Below, in pieces: positions 44,947 to 53,972 of a DNA stretch of 64,000 nt; positions within the stretch are counted from its first letter, which is position 1; every line of letters starts with the position of its first letter. The stretch is from assembly GCF_022698145.1 (NCBI RefSeq), contig NZ_JALDAX010000021.1, positions 94,265-158,264 of the forward strand. Reading direction: 5' to 3'. A program made the translations under genes and the position numbers. A model generated the notes under the pieces. It ran no database searches and was not told where the DNA came from. It saw only the letters and a program-made list of their open reading frames with translations. The stretch is from Streptomyces spinosisporus. GTDB lineage: Bacteria > Actinomycetota > Actinomycetes > Streptomycetales > Streptomycetaceae.

Positions 44947-47900
44947 TCATCCCTTCCAGCCGGAAGTCGGGCCGTGGTACCTGATCGCGTCGCGCGGGAT
45001 GGTGACATCGGAGTTGGAGAACCAGATGTGGTCACGCCCACCCCGCAGACGACCCGAGAACAGCTTCTTCTCGGCCTCGAACTCGATCATGTACTCACTC
45101 TTCTCCTTGGTGAGACCAAGGTAGGACTTGAACCCACCCGGCTTCTTGGCCACATCGGCCGGACTCATGGGGCTGACATACACAGCCGCCGTGTTCTTGC
45201 TCTTGGTGCTCCTCGGGACCTTGAGGGTGATGCCGTCCTTTCCGCCACCACCCATGATCTTGTTGTAGCCGTTCTTGTCCGTGTAATGCCGGATGATGGC
45301 TTTGCAGGAGGGCGCCAGGCCCAGAGGGTCGATCCAGACGAGTGGATTGACGACGTAGTTGTGATGGTTCGGAGCCGGCTCCAGGCCGAGCGGGTCCGGG
45401 CTGTGGTAACGCGCCGTACCCGGGTCGTAGTACCGATGGTGGTTGTAGTGGAGCCCCGTCTCCGCGTCGAAGTACTGACCCGGAAACCGCAAGGGGCAGT
45501 CCTCGATCGCCGGGGACCGGCCCGCGAGAGGGAGACCCCACAGGGTGGACCGAGAGCGCCAGACCGTCCTGCCCGTCTCGTCGACAAGCTCCGTGGGTGT
45601 CCCCACGAGGTCGGTGACGATGGAGTAGAACTGCTCATCCACCCAGGCGTCGTCGTCCTCCCTTCTGCCGGAACGGACCCGCTGAGTGAGGGGGCGGTCG
45701 GCCCCCGGCTCCCAATCCCATGTGGTGACACGGCTCTCGCTCTCCTCAGGCGCGCTCCACCAGCACTGCTCCGCCAGGCGAGTGCCGTCCCACACGAAAT
45801 CGGTGCGCTCGATCACCCTCCCGTCGTCGCCGGACAGGCGCTCCTTCGCGATCCGCCGGCCGAGCGGGTCGTAGCGGTAGCGCCATCGGGACCCGTCGGG
45901 AGTGGTGACGCCGCGCAATCGGTCCTCCGCGTCCCACGTGAAGAGCCAGGTACGTGATCCGCCCGACAGGAGAGAACGCGTGTGCCGCACCACGCGGCCC
46001 TGATCGTCGTGTTCGTAACGCGAGCGTCCGGCGGTCCGCACCAGCGTTCCGTCGTACGTCAACTGCCCCTCGACGGCGCCGTCTCCCGCGGCAGCGTGCA
46101 GTTCCGAACGTGCGAGGTTTCCCGACGCGTCGTACGCGTAGCGCTCCTGCCGGCCCTCGGCCGTCACTCCGGTGACCCGGCCGGCCATGTCCAGCTGGTA
46201 GGCCACCGAGCCCGCGGCCGAGTCGGTGGTGGTGAGGGGCAGTCCGTCCGGGCGGTACGAGTAGCGCCGTTGGAGGCCGGCGCCCGCCGCTTCCGGCCCG
46301 CGTACGGACTGGGACACCAGCCGATGACCGGACGTCCACTCATGGCGCAGTGAAACACCCGACGGGAGGGAGCGGAGAACCTCGTGTCCGGCGGCGTCGT
46401 ACGCGAACCTCACGCTTCTGCCCGAGCCGCGCAACTCGACCGGCTGGTGTGCCGCGTCGTAGCTCCAGGCGCTCACCGCACCGCTCGGCGTCTGCCGTCG
46501 CACACGCCGCCCCACGGGGTCGTACGTGTTGGTCAGCACACGGCCGTTGCAGGTCTCCGTCACGACCCGGCCCTGTGCGTCGTACGTGAAGCGCAGCTCG
46601 GCATCCTGGTTGGCCGCCCGGATCAGGCCGCCTCCCTGGTCGTACTCGAAGGAGGTGACGTGCCCCTCCGAATCCGTCTGTTCGATCACCCGGTCGAGCA
46701 GGTCATGACGGTAACTGATCGCCTGGCCTGCCCCATTGATCCGCTTCGAGATCCGGTTCGCGGCGTCGTAGACGTACGTGACGGTGCGTCCGTTGAAGTC
46801 CGTCTCCCGTACGACATTGCCGAGAGCGTCGTACTCGTAGGTCCACGTGTGTCCCTGGGCGTCACGGACCCTTATCGGGCGGAGTTCGGTGTCGTAGGCG
46901 AACTCGATGCGTGTGCCATCGGCCGCGATACGGGCGGCGGTCCGGTCGAACGGGGCTGTCTCGAAGCACGTGTTGCCGGCGCCCGTGCGGGTGTGGGCAA
47001 GAAGATTGCCTTCGGCGTCGTAGGCCCAGCTCTCCTCGGAGCCGTCGGGGTATGTCCTTCGCGCCGGCAGACCCTCGATGGTCCAGGCCACCACCGTGGT
47101 ACCGCCGTCGGCCTCGACGACCTCGCGGACCCGCCCGAACGCGTCGTACGCGAACTGCGTGCGTGCTCCCAGCGGTGAGACGACCGTGGTCGGCAGGCCC
47201 GCCGGATTGTTGTACACCCGGCTCTCGTTGCCGAGTTCGTCGGTGACGGTGGCGACGGCACCGTGTTCGTCGTACGTGTGCGTGGTGACGGCGCCGAGAG
47301 GGTCGGTGAGCGCGACGACATTCCCGTGCTCGTCGTACTCGTACTGCCAGCGTGCGCCGTCCTGCTCCGTGGTCGACAGCAGCGCCCCATCGGCGTCGTA
47401 CGTGTGCCGGACAAGGCTGCCGTCGGGGTGGACGACCTTGATGGTGTTGCCGCTTCGGTCGTATGCGTAAACGGTCGTCCGGCCGAGCGGATCGGTGAGG
47501 GAGACGAGGTTGTCGTAGCGGTCCCAGCCACGCGTGGTGGTGTGCCCGAGCGGATCGATCTCCTCGACCAGCTGGTACGCGTCGTTGAAGCGATAGGTGC
47601 TGCTGTGGCCGAGGGAGTTCGTCGCCACGGAGGTGTGGTTCTCCGTGTCGTAGACGTACTCGTAGTCGAGGATGCCGTCGGTCCCGCGCGTGCGGACGCA
47701 GCGGCTCTCGGCGTCGTACGTGTAGCGGTACCAGCTCCCGTTGCGGTCCTCCCACCCGGTGATGCGGCGCTGATCGTCGTACGTGAGCTTGAGGGGCATC
47801 CCGGAGGAGTTGTAGATCTCCGTCAGGTTGCCGAAGGTGTCGTACGCGTACCGCAGGAGGGTCGGCTGCTCGGGGTCGCTGAGCAAGGTGAAGGCCGTGA

Positions 47901-49470
47901 CCCGGCCCTCTTCGGTGGCCACGCCGATCCGGTAGCCGCCGGTGTGCGCCACCTCCTCGGGAGAGCCGTCGGGCCCGTACGAGACCTCGATGGCATTGCC
48001 GTGGCGGTCGCAGAGAGCAGCCAGGGGAAGTTCGGCGAGCGGCCTGCCGGGCAACGGCCTGAAACGCAGCACCAAGCCGGAGTCGGGCTGCCGCACGCAC
48101 AGGTCGCCGGAGTCCGGTCCGTCCCACTCCAGCGGCCACCGTGGACCCTCGACCGGCTGCACGGGGACGCCGTGCTCCGGCACGGGATAGGTGAGGATCA
48201 TGCCGTCCGCGGTGCAGAACCGGACGCCGTCCGCATCCAGAATCAGGCGCTGGTCCAGCGTCGAGCCCCAAGCGGGTCCGAACCACCGTCCGGACTTGAG
48301 GCCGGAGCGGTGATGCCGCTCCAGTGCCAGGGAGAGAATGCCGTCCAGCACGAAGTCGGTCTCGGACATGACCATCTGCCCCGTGGCCATGTCGATCGGG
48401 TCGCCGCAGGTGAAGAGCTTCTTCATCTGCCGCCCCAGGAGACGGGTGCTCTTCCCCAGTCCCTTCGCCCCGAGAGCCATCCCCTTGAGGCCTGTCTTGC
48501 CGAGGGCTCTGGCGCCCTTGGCCAGCTTCCCCAGACTGGTCAGCCCCTTCATGCCAGGTATGCAGTCCAGCGCCGCGAACCCCACATCCCACAGCGACGC
48601 CTGCCCCTTGGAGTATTTATAGAGCGTGTCCGCGAGGACAACGAGGGCCGCCACCAGGACGATCGCGCCCAGGATCGGCCCGCCGATGATCATCGCGACG
48701 ATCCCTACGACCGTGACGACGACCTTGCAGACCGTGACGATCGTGTCCCAGTTGTCCTCGAACCAGTCGCCGACGTCCTCCCACCAGGAGCGGTTCTGGA
48801 TGCCGGCGTCGGAGGCGTCGTCGATCTTGTTCTTGGCCTCGCGGGCGGCGTCCTCGCGCATCTTGCGGGCGTCCTCTGCCATCTTCTTGGCGGCGGAGAG
48901 GGCGTCCTGGGCGCTGTTGACGTCGGACTGGGCCTTGGTCTGGGCGGACTTGGCGTGCTGGACGTCGCGGGTGGCGGCGCGGACCTTGGACTCGTCCGGC
49001 TTGTCGGCGCCGGACTTGCTGCCGGTGGGGTCGTCCTTGTACTTGTCGGCCTCCCGGCCGGCCCGGGTGACCCAGGAATCCGCCGAGGACAGACGGGACT
49101 TGGCGGACGACAGGTCGTGCTGTGCCTCGCGGCCCTTGGCCAGCGCCCTGTCGGCCAGGGCCTGTGCGCGCTCCAGCTTCGGCCAGTACGCCGCGAGCGC
49201 GTCGCCGCACATCTCGTACGACTTCTTCAGCTTCTTGAGGTTCTTCGGGACGTCGGAGAACTCGTCCTTGAAGACGTCGGCGGACTTGCCGGCCCACTTC
49301 AGGGCTGTGTCCTCCTCCGCCATGCCCTTGACGATCTTCAGGGCGTCGGAGACGTCGTCCGCGAAGTCGTGCAGGGTTCTGGCGAGGGTGCGTACGCGGT
49401 CGGGGTCGCCCGGCGTGGGGTCCTTGTCCAGGTCCAGGACATGCCAGTCCCTCGGCCGGTTCCCCGCCAT
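44947..49470 (-). CDS. Rhs/YD-repeat polymorphic toxin with HYD1-type ADP-ribosyltransferase-like tip
   Basis: This 1507-residue protein has a WXG100-like helical amino terminus (about residues 20-125, with LKWAGKSADVF at the WxG turn), a long coiled coil (about 160-220) and a hydrophobic helical hairpin (about 243-282). The RHS entry motif CGDPIDMATGQMVMSETDF (355-373), over 20 YD repeats, and the core end RYYDPGTARYHSPDPLGL follow. After the self-cleavage-type DPLGL the last ~119 residues (RHYTDKNGYNKI, AVYVSPMSP, VTIPRDAIRY) look like the HYD1 class of ADP-ribosyltransferase toxin domains. Type VII-like export is suggested by the WXG-like start. Target and activity are unknown. Confidence 0.88.
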   Translation of the reverse strand: MAGNRPRDWHVLDLDKDPTPGDPDRVRTLARTLHDFADDVSDALKIVKGMAEEDTALKWAGKSADVFKDEFSDVPKNLKKLKKSYEMCGDALAAYWPKLERAQALADRALAKGREAQHDLSSAKSRLSSADSWVTRAGREADKYKDDPTGSKSGADKPDESKVRAATRDVQHAKSAQTKAQSDVNSAQDALSAAKKMAEDARKMREDAAREAKNKIDDASDAGIQNRSWWEDVGDWFEDNWDTIVTVCKVVVTVVGIVAMIIGGPILGAIVLVAALVVLADTLYKYSKGQASLWDVGFAALDCIPGMKGLTSLGKLAKGARALGKTGLKGMALGAKGLGKSTRLLGRQMKKLFTCGDPIDMATGQMVMSETDFVLDGILSLALERHHRSGLKSGRWFGPAWGSTLDQRLILDADGVRFCTADGMILTYPVPEHGVPVQPVEGPRWPLEWDGPDSGDLCVRQPDSGLVLRFRPLPGRPLAELPLAALCDRHGNAIEVSYGPDGSPEEVAHTGGYRIGVATEEGRVTAFTLLSDPEQPTLLRYAYDTFGNLTEIYNSSGMPLKLTYDDQRRITGWEDRNGSWYRYTYDAESRCVRTRGTDGILDYEYVYDTENHTSVATNSLGHSSTYRFNDAYQLVEEIDPLGHTTTRGWDRYDNLVSLTDPLGRTTVYAYDRSGNTIKVVHPDGSLVRHTYDADGALLSTTEQDGARWQYEYDEHGNVVALTDPLGAVTTHTYDEHGAVATVTDELGNESRVYNNPAGLPTTVVSPLGARTQFAYDAFGRVREVVEADGGTTVVAWTIEGLPARRTYPDGSEESWAYDAEGNLLAHTRTGAGNTCFETAPFDRTAARIAADGTRIEFAYDTELRPIRVRDAQGHTWTYEYDALGNVVRETDFNGRTVTYVYDAANRISKRINGAGQAISYRHDLLDRVIEQTDSEGHVTSFEYDQGGGLIRAANQDAELRFTYDAQGRVVTETCNGRVLTNTYDPVGRRVRRQTPSGAVSAWSYDAAHQPVELRGSGRSVRFAYDAAGHEVLRSLPSGVSLRHEWTSGHRLVSQSVRGPEAAGAGLQRRYSYRPDGLPLTTTDSAAGSVAYQLDMAGRVTGVTAEGRQERYAYDASGNLARSELHAAAGDGAVEGQLTYDGTLVRTAGRSRYEHDDQGRVVRHTRSLLSGGSRTWLFTWDAEDRLRGVTTPDGSRWRYRYDPLGRRIAKERLSGDDGRVIERTDFVWDGTRLAEQCWWSAPEESESRVTTWDWEPGADRPLTQRVRSGRREDDDAWVDEQFYSIVTDLVGTPTELVDETGRTVWRSRSTLWGLPLAGRSPAIEDCPLRFPGQYFDAETGLHYNHHRYYDPGTARYHSPDPLGLEPAPNHHNYVVNPLVWIDPLGLAPSCKAIIRHYTDKNGYNKIMGGGGKDGITLKVPRSTKSKNTAAVYVSPMSPADVAKKPGGFKSYLGLTKEKSEYMIEFEAEKKLFSGRLRGGRDHIWFSNSDVTIPRDAIRYHGPTSGWKG

Positions 49471-49563
49471 ACCGCAACCCCCGTCACGCGCGCATCAACC
49501 ACAACAACCGTATGCACACGCGAACTTACCCGGTACTCGCGTTCGAGGTGAAGGAGATCAGTC

Positions 49564-49613
49564 TGTGACGAAGCTCAGCCCGTGACAAAGCTCAGCCATG
49601 ACGACGCTCAGCC
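49564..49613. repeat. Three tandem ~17-bp units at the 3' end of the gene at 49608
   Basis: Units begin at 49564, 49581 and 49598 (17, 17 and 16 bases), each containing TGAC and GCTCAGCC. On the minus strand each carries GGCTGAGC; the first of these is the stop codon of the gene ending at 49608, so the stop region has been copied downstream. Confidence 0.75.
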
Positions 49614-50255
49614 CGTGAAGCGGAACGTCGACGTGATCGCGTCGAAGATGTCGAAGAACGAGTCGACCAGATCCAGGACTTGGCTGCTGCCTGCGACGAG
49701 GGCGACCTTCCCCTCCTGCTCCGGCACCGGGATGAACGTCTGCATGAGAACGGCGCGGATCGTCCGGCCCAGGTTGTCGTCCGGTACGGCGATGTCCTCG
49801 ATGCCGTAGGTACGGGCCGCCGGGCCCACACCCGGGATGTCGACCGTCGTCACCTTCCGCCACGAATCCCCCTCCCTCTTCGCCTCCTTGGGCGCAAGTC
49901 CGGAGGCGATCGCGGACGGGTCCGTGGAGAGCGGGGTGCCCTCGCGCGTACGGCCACCGACGAGCGACACCGTCACCGAGCCCGTGATCGGGGTGTCCCC
50001 GCCGAAGCTCTCCGCCATGCAACCGCAGTACAGCGCACCCGACTTCCATGCGTCCGCGGCCGCCTTCTGGAGGAAGGAGACGTAGGTGTCCCGGTGGGGG
50101 GCCAACTCCGGGTGCTGCTGCACCCGTTCGGCCACCATGCGGCGGATCGAGTCGTCGCGCGACTCCGGGCGTACGTCGAACTCCCACCACGACTCCGGCA
50201 CCTTGATCCGGAAACCTCCGCGCTCGATGGTGAGCGCCTCCATGTAGCGGGCCAT
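49608..50255 (-). CDS. Hypothetical protein encoded upstream of the Rhs toxin
   Basis: This protein of about 215 residues from ATG 50255 begins ARYMEALTIERGGFRIKVPESWWEFDV and has an alpha/beta pattern without signal peptide or membrane helix. It contains RDTYVSFLQKAAADAWKSGALYCGCMAESFGG. The family is not identified. It lies 137 bases upstream of the Rhs toxin on the same strand and is divergent from the WXG-like gene, so it may help load or export the toxin or be part of a type VII-associated set. GGGGAG lies 13 bases before the start. Confidence 0.7.
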   Translation of the reverse strand: MARYMEALTIERGGFRIKVPESWWEFDVRPESRDDSIRRMVAERVQQHPELAPHRDTYVSFLQKAAADAWKSGALYCGCMAESFGGDTPITGSVTVSLVGGRTREGTPLSTDPSAIASGLAPKEAKREGDSWRKVTTVDIPGVGPAARTYGIEDIAVPDDNLGRTIRAVLMQTFIPVPEQEGKVALVAGSSQVLDLVDSFFDIFDAITSTFRFTG

Positions 50256-50357
50256 GTTGTGTCCGACTCTCCCCGTTGTCACTGCTGTTCGTATGACCGT
50301 CGTCCCGTTGTACGGTTCGGCCCAGACTACGAGATCGCGTGATCGGGGGACGGACGC

Positions 50358-50690
50358 ATGGGCAAGGGCAAGAGCGACCTCGCGCTGCCGCTGAGCGAAC
50401 TCGAGGAGTACGGCGGCAAGTTGCGCGGCCTCAAGAGCCGCCTGAACCACACCAAGAAGCTCTTCGAGTCTTACAAGGATGACATCGGCGACGGCAGCGT
50501 GAACGACGCCCTCAGTGACTTCGAGTCCAACTGGGAGGACGGCCGCGAGGACATCAGCCAGTCCTTCGACGCCCTCGCCGACATGGCCGACGCCGTCGTC
50601 CGCGAGTTCAAGAAGCTCGACGTCGACCTCGCGAAGAAGGCGGAGGACGCGGTCAAGCCGGAGGGCAAGGGCGGCGGCGCCGACAAGTGA
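50358..50690 (+). CDS. WXG100-like small helical protein
   Basis: This 110-residue helical protein has two predicted helices separated near NWEDGRED (Trp59, a WxxG variant of the WXG100 turn) and a Lys/Gly-rich tail. ESAT-6/WXG100 proteins are substrates or chaperones of type VII secretion. GGGGGA precedes ATG 50358 by six bases. It is divergent from the toxin operon, and its coiled-coil style resembles the toxin amino terminus, suggesting a partner for export. No secretion ATPase gene is in the window. Confidence 0.7.
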   Translation: MGKGKSDLALPLSELEEYGGKLRGLKSRLNHTKKLFESYKDDIGDGSVNDALSDFESNWEDGREDISQSFDALADMADAVVREFKKLDVDLAKKAEDAVKPEGKGGGADK

Positions 50691-50781
50691 CCGCCCGTGC
50701 CGGGCTCACGCCGTGCTGACCGGCCTGTCCGTCTGCTCACGCTGAGGCGCCCCCATGGACAGTGATCGCCGGCCTGCCAGA

Positions 50782-51672
50782 TCAGTTCGGGCCCTCGGCG
50801 AACAGATCCTCCGCACTCGCCGCACCAACCGCCCGCTGGGCCCACACTTCCAGCTGCTCCAGGTCTGAGCAGGCCTTGACCCGGTCGCGCACGGAGTCGG
50901 GCACCGGCACTCCACGCCAGTCGAGAATCCGCAGAACCATCGACGCACGCTCCTGTTCGACGCCCTCTTCGCGCGCCTCCGCACGGACCTTCTCGGCGAT
51001 CTCATGCCGGAAGAAGTAGTTGACCGGCATCATCAGCTCCTTCCAGATCTCCTTGGCCTGGGCATCGACCAGGCATGACTCGACGAATTGCGCGAGCATC
51101 CCCGCACTGTCGGTGTCCGTGGTCGCCAAGGCTGCCGCCAGCGGTTTCAGTATGGCAGCGGCGCCTCGGCCCTTGCCATGCGTCATCGCCGAGAACGCCG
51201 CGAGGAACACATCCCGCTGGGCTTCGGCCTCGTTCGCGATCAGTGGCACGTTCTCCGGGCTCAACACCAGCGGCCGCACGGTGAGCGAATGCCAGCCCGG
51301 CAGACCTAGACGGATCGGCTGCATCGCCCAGCGGGCAGTGGACCTGCTCTGGGTGAGGACGACCAGCACCGGCTCCCAGCGGTACTTCGCGTACAAATAC
51401 GAGAGGTAGTACGCCCAGCTGCTCCGTTTGTCCTTGTCCTGCTTCCCCTGGGACTCGACAACCAGAAGATACGTCCCTACGTCCGTCTCCGCCCGCAACA
51501 ACGTGTCCACTCGGCGCTCAACGGGCTCGATATCCGTGAGGTCCGCATTGAGCACCGCGAACTCACGCGGTTCGGGAATGGGGATGTGCAGCACGCGTTG
51601 CAGGGTGCGCGTGAAACCTGCCGGGTCCTTCTGACAGATCTGATGCAGGCCCTCGTGCGACGAGCTGACCAT
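50782..51672 (-). CDS. PD-(D/E)XK nuclease-like (Rpn-type) protein
   Basis: This 296-residue protein contains EPVERRVDTLLRAE followed by YLLVVESQGKQDKDKRSSWAYYLSYLYAKY, matching the Asp...Glu-x-Gln pattern of PD-(D/E)XK enzymes of the Rpn/PDDEXK_2 type. The carboxy half has a Glu/Arg-rich helical region (HEIAEKVRAEAREEGVEQE), as in many Rpn relatives. ATG 51672 follows AGGGAG; an upstream TTG is less likely. Relatives are often mobile and multicopy. Whether it cleaves DNA here cannot be shown. It is oriented away from the WXG-like gene. Confidence 0.72.
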   Translation of the reverse strand: MVSSSHEGLHQICQKDPAGFTRTLQRVLHIPIPEPREFAVLNADLTDIEPVERRVDTLLRAETDVGTYLLVVESQGKQDKDKRSSWAYYLSYLYAKYRWEPVLVVLTQSRSTARWAMQPIRLGLPGWHSLTVRPLVLSPENVPLIANEAEAQRDVFLAAFSAMTHGKGRGAAAILKPLAAALATTDTDSAGMLAQFVESCLVDAQAKEIWKELMMPVNYFFRHEIAEKVRAEAREEGVEQERASMVLRILDWRGVPVPDSVRDRVKACSDLEQLEVWAQRAVGAASAEDLFAEGPN

Positions 51673-51705
51673 CAACTCTCCCTTCCATACGACGTGATCA
51701 ACGAA

Positions 51706-52113
51706 CTAGGCCGCAATGAGGTCACACCACACGTACTTCCCACGATTCCCACCCCTGGCCAGCGGCTGCCACCCCCACAGGTCCGAGCAGGCCCGAACCA
51801 GCGCCAACCCCCGCCCTTCCTCCAGCTCAGTGAGCTGCGCCAACACCCCTGGCGGCTCCGGCGGTTCGGGGCTCGCGTCCCACGCCCCCACCCTCAGGAC
51901 GCCGGCCGCCCACCGCACCCGTAGTGCCGCAGGGCCCTTGGCATGTCGTACGGCATTGGAGACCAGCTCCGTCGCGAGCAGTTCTGCGGTGTCGACCAGC
52001 CGGATCAGGCCGTGCATGGTCAGGATCAGGCGGAGGGTGCGTCGGCAGATGGTGACGGCGCGGGGGTCGTTCGGGATGTAGAGGGAGTACTCCCAGGGGT
52101 CGCTTTCAGGCAT
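51706..52113 (-). CDS. ATP-binding protein, HATPase anti-sigma-like (RsbW/SpoIIAB fold)
   Basis: This 135-residue single-domain histidine-kinase-type ATPase has its N-box in ELVSNAVRHAKG, G1-like WDASPEPP and a Gly-rich loop near EEGRGLALV. In Streptomyces such proteins are encoded next to an XRE regulator and a DUF397 protein, as at whiJ loci, and are thought to be anti-sigma-like. ATG 52113 follows GGAG. It is divergent from the XRE gene across 237 bases. Confidence 0.88.
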   Translation of the reverse strand: MPESDPWEYSLYIPNDPRAVTICRRTLRLILTMHGLIRLVDTAELLATELVSNAVRHAKGPAALRVRWAAGVLRVGAWDASPEPPEPPGVLAQLTELEEGRGLALVRACSDLWGWQPLARGGNRGKYVWCDLIAA

Positions 52114-52350
52114 GGCTGAACTCCATTGAGGGATGGGGAGTTGATGGATCGCACCGCGAGCGCGGTCGGTGGCAGTGCCGCTGCCGTCATGGCATGACGG
52201 AGCGGTGCGCTTCCGATTGCACACGGTTGCGCAACGCGCTGGTTGCATCACTGACGGTAGGGCCACATTTTGGGACCGTGCAAGTCGTTGCCGTAATGTG
52301 CCACCCGAACGAAGTGCTGCTGCACCGCTGTTGGGGCCAGGAAGGGAGCC

Positions 52351-53202
52351 ATGGCGCGCAGAAAAGAACCCACCGCACGCCAGCAACGCCTAGGCACCGA
52401 GCTGCGAAAACTCCGCGAGGCCGCCGGTCTCAAGGGACGCGAGGCTGCTGCGATGCTCGGTACGGACTCGGCCCAGGTCAGCCAGATCGAGTTCGGCACG
52501 GCGGGCGTGAGTGAGGAACGCGTACGACGTCTCGCCGCTCACTACGCGTGCAGGGACACCGAATTGACCGACGCGCTGGTGGCCATGGCCACCGACCGGA
52601 CACGCGGCTGGTGGGAGGAGTACCGAGGCCATCTGCCCACATCGTTCCTGGACCTGTCCGAGCTCGAGCACCACGCGAGCTACCGCTGGGACGTCGACTT
52701 CCTGCACGTCCCCGGCCTCCTCCAGACAGAGGCCTACGCCAGGGCGCTCTTCTCCTACATGAATCCGGACTTCCCGGAGGACGATCTGGAACGCTGGGTC
52801 GAGCACCGAATGAGGCGAAAAGCCATCCTCGACTCCACCGACGCCACCCCGTACCGAGCGGTGATCCACGAGGCAGCGCTGCGCATCAGGGTCGGCGACC
52901 GTGCGGCGGCAAGGGCTCAGCTCACCCGCATCCTTGAGCTGTCCGAAGCGGACCACATCATCGTGCGCGTCATCCCGTTCGACCTGGACGGCTTCGCCGG
53001 AGCCGGGAGTTCCATGGTGTACGCCGGCGGCCCGGTACCCCAACTGGACACCGTCGTACGCGACGGGCCCCATGGCACCGTGTTCGTGGACGCCGAAGCC
53101 CAACTGGGCCGCTTTCGAACGCTTTTCCGTAGAGTGGAGACAGTGTCACTGGAGCCCGCGCGCTCACGTGACTTCATCGAGCGGCTGGCGAAGGAGCTGT
53201 GA
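52351..53202 (+). CDS. XRE-family regulator with DUF5753 domain (WhiJ-like)
   Basis: This 283-residue protein has an amino-terminal helix-turn-helix (LRKLREAAGLKGREAAAMLG, then AQVSQIEFG; about residues 17-70) and a carboxy-terminal DUF5753 sensor domain beginning near YRWDVDFLHVPGLLQTEAYA. WhiJ of S. coelicolor has this architecture and represses development with a partner DUF397 protein. GGAAGGGAG lies just before ATG 52351. The DUF397 gene follows at once. I call it WhiJ-like rather than WhiJ because Streptomyces carry many such triads. Confidence 0.92.
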   Translation: MARRKEPTARQQRLGTELRKLREAAGLKGREAAAMLGTDSAQVSQIEFGTAGVSEERVRRLAAHYACRDTELTDALVAMATDRTRGWWEEYRGHLPTSFLDLSELEHHASYRWDVDFLHVPGLLQTEAYARALFSYMNPDFPEDDLERWVEHRMRRKAILDSTDATPYRAVIHEAALRIRVGDRAAARAQLTRILELSEADHIIVRVIPFDLDGFAGAGSSMVYAGGPVPQLDTVVRDGPHGTVFVDAEAQLGRFRTLFRRVETVSLEPARSRDFIERLAKEL

Positions 53203-53210
53203 GGCACCCC

Positions 53211-53414
53211 ATGGCGAATCCCGACACCTGGCGCAAGTCGTCCTACTCCGGTGGCGGCGAGGGCAACGCCTGCGTGGAGATAGCCAACCGCCACACCCGA
53301 GTGGCGATACGCGACTCCAAGGCCCCGACCCACGGCACCCTCTCCTTCCCGACCTGCGTCTTCACCGCGTTCATCGGGACCCTCAAGGAGAGCGCCGCAC
53401 CCAAGCCCAACTGA
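53211..53414 (+). CDS. DUF397 domain protein
   Basis: This 67-residue protein has the family signature WRKSSYSGGGEGNACVEIA and a later VAIRDSK segment. Proteins of this type are small partners of the adjacent XRE regulator. ATG 53211 with GAGG seven bases before it is preferred over GTG 53199, which overlaps the XRE stop. Confidence 0.92.
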   Translation: MANPDTWRKSSYSGGGEGNACVEIANRHTRVAIRDSKAPTHGTLSFPTCVFTAFIGTLKESAAPKPN

Positions 53415-53464
53415 CCCGGCCGTTAACGCGCTCAAGAACGGCGCCCCCATACGATGCGCAAGGC

Positions 53465-53863
53465 CTACAGCGCGTTTCGCACCGTTGCCAGCAACCATCG
53501 CCACTTGAACCACAACGGCAGGCTCCGGAACGGCACAAAGGTCAGCATGTCCCTGATCGCGTTCTCGGCGACACCACCGGGCCCCTCGGCACGCAGTGCG
53601 GCATACAGCTCCGGCGTGAGCTCGCCGTGAAGGCGCGCGACGATGCCCGCCGCAGTAAATGCCAACTCCCTCCTAGGGGCGTCCAGCACCCGCATCGCCC
53701 GCACGATCCGCGGCGACGCCACCACAGGCGGGCAGGTGTACGCCAACCCGATCACCGCCGTACCGAGATGCTGCTCGCCCCGCTCAAACGCGGCGTCGAT
53801 GGCGACAGGGTCGTCGATGCCCGACAACCCCTCGCCAGTCTCCCAGTCGTACTCGGATGTCAT
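53465..53863 (-). CDS. Hypothetical protein, copy B of a duplicated gene
   Basis: This 132-residue protein is nearly identical over its whole length to the first ~130 residues of the protein at 43904-44371, but it stops with RNAL followed by TAG where copy A continues for 25 residues. It is convergent with the DUF397 gene and stands 109 bases downstream of the Imm11-like gene on the same strand. Function is unknown. Its repeated association with probable immunity genes is the only clue. Confidence 0.65.
   Translation of the reverse strand: MTSEYDWETGEGLSGIDDPVAIDAAFERGEQHLGTAVIGLAYTCPPVVASPRIVRAMRVLDAPRRELAFTAAGIVARLHGELTPELYAALRAEGPGGVAENAIRDMLTFVPFRSLPLWFKWRWLLATVRNAL
53474..53863. repeat. 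390-bp direct duplication, copy B
   Basis: This is the partner of 43982-44371, in the same orientation, 9.5 kb away and of exactly equal length. Sequence similarity ends at the ATG on one side and within the last codons on the other. Confidence 0.9.
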
Positions 53864-53972
53864 GGATTAACCAGGCCTCCGTCCGTCACCCGTCATCCCT
53901 CACACGGAAAAGACGTCTCAAAGAGAGCCCGCAGCGGTGAGCGCAAGTCCTCGCCTCCTCGGCGGTGTCGAG

